Shown here piece by piece: positions 5,557-8,672 of a DNA stretch of 8,672 bases. How positions within the stretch are numbered: the stretch's first letter is position 1; every line of letters starts with the position of its first letter. The position numbers were made by a program, and so were the translations under genes. The DNA comes from Clostridium sp. CAG:167 (GTDB lineage Bacteria; Bacillota; Clostridia; Lachnospirales; Lachnospiraceae): assembly GCA_000433735.1 (NCBI GenBank), contig HF998286.1:1-8672 (forward strand). Direction: 5' to 3'. A model generated the notes under the pieces. It did not search any database and was not told the DNA's origin. It was given only the letters and a program-made list of their open reading frames with translations.

Positions 5557-6854
5557 ATTTTTTAGAAATTGAAAAAGTAATTGGCCGTGAGATCCTGGAT
5601 TCAAGAGGCAATCCAACCGTAGAAGCAGAGGTGACTTTGGTGGATGGAACCGTAGGAAGAGGTACTGCTCCAAGTGGTGCGTCTACCGGCGAGTTTGAGG
5701 CGCTGGAACTGAGAGACCGAGACAAGGGCCGCTATCTTGGAAAGGGTGTTGAAAAGGCTGTCAGCAACATCAATACAGTGATCAACGATGTCCTTACCGG
5801 CATGGATGCATCGGATATTTATGCGATTGACAAGGCAATGATCGATGCAGACGGCACAAAAGATAAATCAAAACTGGGTGCCAACGCGATCCTGGCTGTA
5901 TCCATTGCCACTGCGAGAGCAGCAGCAACTGCATTAGATATTCCGCTATACCGCTTCTTAGGTGGTATTTCAGGCAACCGCCTTCCGGTACCGATGATGA
6001 ATATCTTAAACGGTGGTGCTCACGCAGATTCAGCCGTTGACACACAGGAATTTATGATCATGCCGGTTGGTGCACCATCTTTCAAAGAAGCACTTCGCTG
6101 GTGTGCAGAAGTATTCCACAAATTGAAATCTCTGATCAAAGATATGGGAGATGTGACAGCGGTTGGTGATGAAGGTGGATTTGCGCCAAATAAACTTACT
6201 TCCGATGAGGAAGCCATTGAAAAAATTCTGGAAGCAGTTAAGGCAGCAGGATTTGAGCCGGGCAAAGATTTTATGATCGCTATGGATGCTGCATCTTCTG
6301 AATGGAAATCCGAAAAAGGCGTTGGCTACTATAAGCAGCCAAAATCCGGAAAAGAATTTACCTCTGATGAATTGATCGCACATTGGGAATCCCTTATTGA
6401 CAAGTATCCGATCATTTCCATCGAAGATGGTCTGGATGAGGAAGACTGGGAAGGCTGGAAGAAGATGACTGAGAAGATCGGCCACAAAGTTCAGCTGGTA
6501 GGAGATGATCTTTTTGTTACAAATACAGAGAGACTTTCCAAAGGTATTAAAATGGGCGCAGGTAACTCCATTTTGATCAAATTGAATCAGATCGGTTCCG
6601 TATCAGAGACACTGGAAGCCATCAAAATGGCACACAATGCAGGTTACACAGCGATTTCTTCCCACCGTTCCGGTGAGACGGCAGATACTACCATCGCAGA
6701 TCTTGCAGTAGCACTGAATACTTGCCAGATCAAGACAGGTGCTCCTTCCAGATCCGAGCGTGTGGCGAAATACAACCAGCTTCTCCGTATCGAAGAAGAA
6801 TTAGGTGCCAGTGCCGTGTACCCGGGTATGGATGCCTTTCATGTAGGAAAATAA
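5553..6854 (+). CDS. eno: Enolase (phosphopyruvate hydratase)
   Basis: Enolase converts 2-phosphoglycerate to phosphoenolpyruvate in glycolysis, in the cytoplasm and with Mg2+. The 433-residue length matches the family (about 430). The N-terminal loop SGASTGEFEALELRD is present. Active-site residues are all in place: H157 in GGAHADS, E207 in GDEGGF, Mg2+ ligands D245, E291 (SIEDGLDE) and D318 (VGDDLF), catalytic K343 in LIKLNQ, H371-R372-S373 in SHRSGET, and K394 in IKTGAPSRSERVAKYNQLLRIEEEL. The segment DSAVDTQEF replaces the DNNVDIQEF seen in enterobacteria. The start at 5553 is chosen because homology begins at MNFLEIEKVIGREILDSRG and AAGGAG lies at 5536-5541; an in-frame ATG at 5508 would add 15 unrelated residues. 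The gene has its own promoter region and terminator, and codon use looks like a highly expressed gene. Confidence 0.98.
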   Translation: MNFLEIEKVIGREILDSRGNPTVEAEVTLVDGTVGRGTAPSGASTGEFEALELRDRDKGRYLGKGVEKAVSNINTVINDVLTGMDASDIYAIDKAMIDADGTKDKSKLGANAILAVSIATARAAATALDIPLYRFLGGISGNRLPVPMMNILNGGAHADSAVDTQEFMIMPVGAPSFKEALRWCAEVFHKLKSLIKDMGDVTAVGDEGGFAPNKLTSDEEAIEKILEAVKAAGFEPGKDFMIAMDAASSEWKSEKGVGYYKQPKSGKEFTSDELIAHWESLIDKYPIISIEDGLDEEDWEGWKKMTEKIGHKVQLVGDDLFVTNTERLSKGIKMGAGNSILIKLNQIGSVSETLEAIKMAHNAGYTAISSHRSGETADTTIADLAVALNTCQIKTGAPSRSERVAKYNQLLRIEEELGASAVYPGMDAFHVGK

Positions 6855-6873
6855 TAAAATACGGATAATATAG

Positions 6874-6920
6874 AAAAGATTTCCAGAACACAGGAGTATG
6901 TGTGACGGGAATCTTTTTTT
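6874..6920 (+). terminator. Rho-independent terminator after eno
   Basis: AAAAGATTTCC (6874-6884) pairs with GGGAATCTTTT (6907-6917) with one G-U pair. An inner CACA/TGTG stem stacks in the loop, and a run of seven T follows the C at 6913. It lies 20 bases after the eno stop codon and is the clearest intrinsic terminator in the window. Confidence 0.85.
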
Positions 6921-6977
6921 GCTTCGGATAAAAAATATGAGGGCAGTTTTGAAACCTGAAACAGTGGAGTTCCTCTC

Positions 6978-7006
6978 TTGACTTTGGCACTTTTATCCAG
7001 CATAAT
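6978..7006 (+). promoter_or_regulatory. Strong predicted promoter for the small secreted ORF
   Basis: TTGACT (6978-6983) and CATAAT (7001-7006) are 17 bases apart, each 5/6 to consensus. The start near 7013 gives a leader of about 68 bases that holds a hairpin (7048-7063) and the ribosome site GGAGGG (7069-7074). It may also supply transcription for the acetyltransferase downstream. Confidence 0.7.
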
Positions 7007-7047
7007 TGAAGTATAGATAAATGGAAGCGTGGACAAAAATTGATAAA

Positions 7048-7063
7048 ACTGCCGGATGGCAGT
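7048..7063 (+). promoter_or_regulatory. Leader hairpin just upstream of the ribosome site
   Basis: ACTGCC-GGAT-GGCAGT forms a perfect 6-bp GC-rich stem with a 4-base loop, flanked by AAA runs and ending five bases before GGAGGG. With no T run it is not a terminator. It could protect the transcript's 5' end or modulate translation. Confidence 0.4.
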
Positions 7064-7080
7064 AAAACGGAGGGCTGCTT

Positions 7081-7323
7081 ATGAAAAATCGAATATTGAG
7101 TGTACTGCTTGCTTTGTGCATGGTGATATGTATGGTACCGGCAACCGCTTTGGCAAGTGATGATGACAGTGTTATGGATATGAAAGTGACAGAACTTATC
7201 CAGGGGGATCGCACCAACGCGCTCTATCCGTATTGGGTTCATACGAATGGAACTAAGAAATCTACGGTTTTAAAAGTGTTGAATTCTTTAGGGAAAACAT
7301 TACAAGTTGTGCCTAGAAAATGA
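7081..7323 (+). CDS. Small secreted protein, or truncated start of a larger one
   Basis: This 80-residue ORF begins with a textbook signal peptide (MKNRILSVLLALCMVICMV, then PATALA), with predicted cleavage before SDDDS. The mature part would be about 55 residues: acidic at its start (SDDDSVMDM) and basic at its end (KTLQVVPRK). No domain is recognised. Signal peptides of this exact style head very large surface proteins in Lachnospiraceae, so it may be the remaining front of one, cut by deletion. On the other hand the promoter and the GGAGGG ribosome site, six bases before the ATG, are intact and strong, which fits a functional exported peptide. The stop codon lies 14 bases before the next gene's start, so the two genes may form an operon. 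Confidence 0.5.
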   Translation: MKNRILSVLLALCMVICMVPATALASDDDSVMDMKVTELIQGDRTNALYPYWVHTNGTKKSTVLKVLNSLGKTLQVVPRK

Positions 7324-7337
7324 AAAGGGGAAAACAA

Positions 7338-7787
7338 ATGACAATCAAGATTTATGATAAACTGCCCCGGGCCGCAAAGGAAATCCGGCAGGAGGTCTTT
7401 GGACAGGAGCAGGGATTCAAAAAAGAGTTTGATGAAATCGATCCTATTGCAAAACACATCATTCTCCTGGAAGATGATGATCCTGTGGCAACCTGCAGAT
7501 TTTATTACTCTAAGGAGCGGGAATGTTATATTGTTGGCAGGATCGCTGTACGCAAAGAAGCCAGAGGAAAACGATATGGCGAGAAAGTGCTGCAGGGAGC
7601 CGAGGAAGAAATTAAAAAGGCAGGTGGGAAAAGAATTGAACTGTCTGCTCAATGTCGTGTGTCACAGTTTTATTTAAAGCAGGGATACACCGATACAAAG
7701 GATATTCATATGGATGAATATTGTCCTCACACATGGATGAGAAAAGAACTTGATCCGGCTTGTATCCTAAATGAAAAAGGAAAGTGA
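7338..7787 (+). CDS. GNAT family N-acetyltransferase, YjcF/ElaA-like
   Basis: This is a cytoplasmic acetyltransferase of 149 residues, a normal single-domain GNAT length. It transfers acetyl from acetyl-CoA to an amine; the substrate is unknown. The N-terminal R-x-E-V-F-x-x-E-Q-G pattern (RQEVFGQEQGF), the FDEID and the PVATCRFYY strand match the YjcF/ElaA branch. The acetyl-CoA loop is RGKRYG (residues 76-81), after VGRIAVRKEA. Further on are IELSAQ, SQFYLKQGY and the C-terminal PHTWMRKEL. The start at 7338 is preferred because AAAAGGGG (7323-7330) lies seven bases upstream; an in-frame ATG at 7320 has no such site and overlaps the previous stop. A weak internal promoter (TTGAAT 7279, TACAAG 7301) is possible but not convincing. 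Confidence 0.88.
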   Translation: MTIKIYDKLPRAAKEIRQEVFGQEQGFKKEFDEIDPIAKHIILLEDDDPVATCRFYYSKERECYIVGRIAVRKEARGKRYGEKVLQGAEEEIKKAGGKRIELSAQCRVSQFYLKQGYTDTKDIHMDEYCPHTWMRKELDPACILNEKGK

Positions 7788-7799
7788 GAGGCCGGATCA
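7751..7799. terminator. Inverted repeat between convergent genes, possible bidirectional terminator
   Basis: TGATCCGGC (7751-7759) and GCCGGATCA (7791-7799) are perfect 9-bp inverted copies enclosing the last acetyltransferase codons and its stop (31-base loop). It stands between two converging genes. Neither strand has a convincing T run after the stem, so termination is tentative. Confidence 0.35.
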
Positions 7800-7812
7800 T
7801 ATCATTGGATTC

Positions 7813-8672
7813 TTATAAGAAGATGTATTTTAACACAAACAGCACAGCCAGAACATACATCAGAGGTTTGATCTCTTTTGCCTTGCCTGCCAATAGATGC
7901 AGTACAACATAAGAGATAAAACCGACAGCGATACCGTCTGAAATGCTGTATAAAATCGGCATAGTTAATAAAGTAAGATAAGCAGGTATTGCTTCAATGG
8001 CATTGTCAAAATGAATATCTTTCACGGCAGTGATCATCAAGAAGCCAACGAAGATTAAGGCCGGTGCGGTGGCGAAGCCGGGGATTGCAATGAAGACGGG
8101 ACTTAAGAAAATGGATAAGAAGAACAAAAGTCCGGTCACAACAGAAGCAAGTCCGGTTCGTGCACCTTCTGACACGCCGGAGGAACTTTCTACAAATGTA
8201 GTAGTGGTAGAAGTACCCAGTATGGCACCACAGGAAGTGGCGATGGAATCTGCCAGCAGAGCACTGCGGATTCTTGGCAGTTTTCCGTCTTTATCTAACA
8301 TTTTTGCCTTATCGGCACAGGCAATCATCGTGCCCAATGTATCAAAAATATCCACAAAAAGGAAAGAAAACATTATAACAATAAAATCCAGAATGCGGAA
8401 GTTGGCAAAAGCTGCAGATGAAAAGCATTGACCAAAGGTCTTGGAAATAGCACCAAGGTTAAAATCACTCCAGACAGGCAGTACGGAATCCCCGGCATAC
8501 AATCCGGTAAATTGTGCAAGGATACCCAGTGCCCAGGTAATCAGGATTCCTAACAGGATAGAGCCTTTTACATTTTTTATATACAGTACAGAAATGATCA
8601 CAAGTCCGATCAGAGCCAGCAGGGCGGAAATCCCTGTGGTGTGAAAATCCTTTGTGAATTTGACCATTGTAA
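7813..8672 (-). CDS. Purine (adenine/guanine/hypoxanthine) permease, AzgA/PbuG-type NCS2, partial
   Basis: This is the C-terminal ~286 residues of a nucleobase:cation symporter; the frame is open to the right edge, so the N-terminal third lies outside and the ATG at 8667 is internal. Motifs of the AzgA-like branch are plain: FVDIFDTLGT (about 8330-8358), the LPRIRSALLADSIAT segment, then GTSTTTTFVESSSGVSEGARTGL (about 8150-8217), the substrate-region helix that in relatives reads S-T-V-T-T-Y-V-E-S. Several hydrophobic membrane segments follow, ending KYIFL. Family members import purine bases with H+ across the cytoplasmic membrane for salvage. Which base is moved cannot be told. It converges on the acetyltransferase gene. 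Purine riboswitches often precede such genes, but the upstream region is not in view. Confidence 0.93.
   Translation of the reverse strand, partial: TMVKFTKDFHTTGISALLALIGLVIISVLYIKNVKGSILLGILITWALGILAQFTGLYAGDSVLPVWSDFNLGAISKTFGQCFSSAAFANFRILDFIVIMFSFLFVDIFDTLGTMIACADKAKMLDKDGKLPRIRSALLADSIATSCGAILGTSTTTTFVESSSGVSEGARTGLASVVTGLLFFLSIFLSPVFIAIPGFATAPALIFVGFLMITAVKDIHFDNAIEAIPAYLTLLTMPILYSISDGIAVGFISYVVLHLLAGKAKEIKPLMYVLAVLFVLKYIFL

Noticed and set aside
6030..6485. Long open frames on the minus strand inside eno
   Set aside because: They are shadows of a highly conserved coding gene, with no ribosome site and no family-like sequence.
8030..8431. Plus-strand open frame of 133 codons opposite the permease
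   Set aside because: It is the antisense of clear AzgA/PbuG motifs and has low-complexity, non-protein-like content.
1..8672. Search by eye for CRISPR arrays, tRNAs, rRNA, insertion-sequence ends and transposase genes
   Set aside because: No regularly spaced repeats, cloverleaf-like segments or transposase motifs were seen; the only tandem repeats are the protein-coding ones listed.

Overview
The window looks like chromosomal DNA of a gut-type Clostridia, most likely Lachnospiraceae. The grounds are moderate GC, strong AGGAGG-like ribosome binding sites, FIVAR-containing wall-anchored surface proteins with an SPxTG sorting signal, a clostridial-type enolase, and signal peptides of the 'MKNRILSVLLALCMV' kind. 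This is inference from style and family membership; no search was run.

Layout, left to right. (1) 25-720: a complete GDT1/UPF0016 membrane protein, probably a Mn2+/Ca2+ cation exporter. (2) 816-2108: a stand-alone AAA_14/DUF4143 ATPase with its own promoter, whose -10 box lies inside a perfect hyphenated palindrome. A 19-bp-stem terminator follows. (3) 2282-2830: an XRE-type regulator with a consensus-like promoter, then what may be the first codons of a lost partner gene (HipA-like by recollection only). (4) 3005-5309: a large secreted, cell-wall-anchored protein (signal peptide, probable beta-rich domain, two FIVAR repeats, three 12-residue linker repeats, SPETG signal) split by a frameshift near 3700. 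(5) 5310-5552: the enolase control region, with a promoter-like pair, an 18-bp operator-like palindrome and a possible 28-codon cysteine-rich ORF whose stop overlaps the eno start. (6) 5553-6854: enolase, complete and with all active-site residues, followed by a clear terminator. (7) 7081-7323: a short secreted ORF behind a very good promoter, either a small exported peptide or the truncated front of a larger surface protein. (8) 7338-7787: a YjcF/ElaA-like GNAT acetyltransferase. (9) 7813-8672, minus strand: the C-terminal part of an AzgA/PbuG-type purine permease that runs off the right edge.

The genes do not form one pathway. Most are single transcription units with their own promoters or terminators: glycolysis, ion homeostasis, purine uptake and cell-surface display, plus two small accessory modules (DUF4143 ATPase, XRE regulator). 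I see no CRISPR array, tRNA, rRNA, insertion sequence or clear new multi-gene system. The observations most worth a second look are the cysteine-rich mini-ORF and operator in front of eno, the frameshift at a CGA-TGA junction in the surface protein, the decayed gene after the XRE regulator, and the orphan secreted 80-residue ORF.
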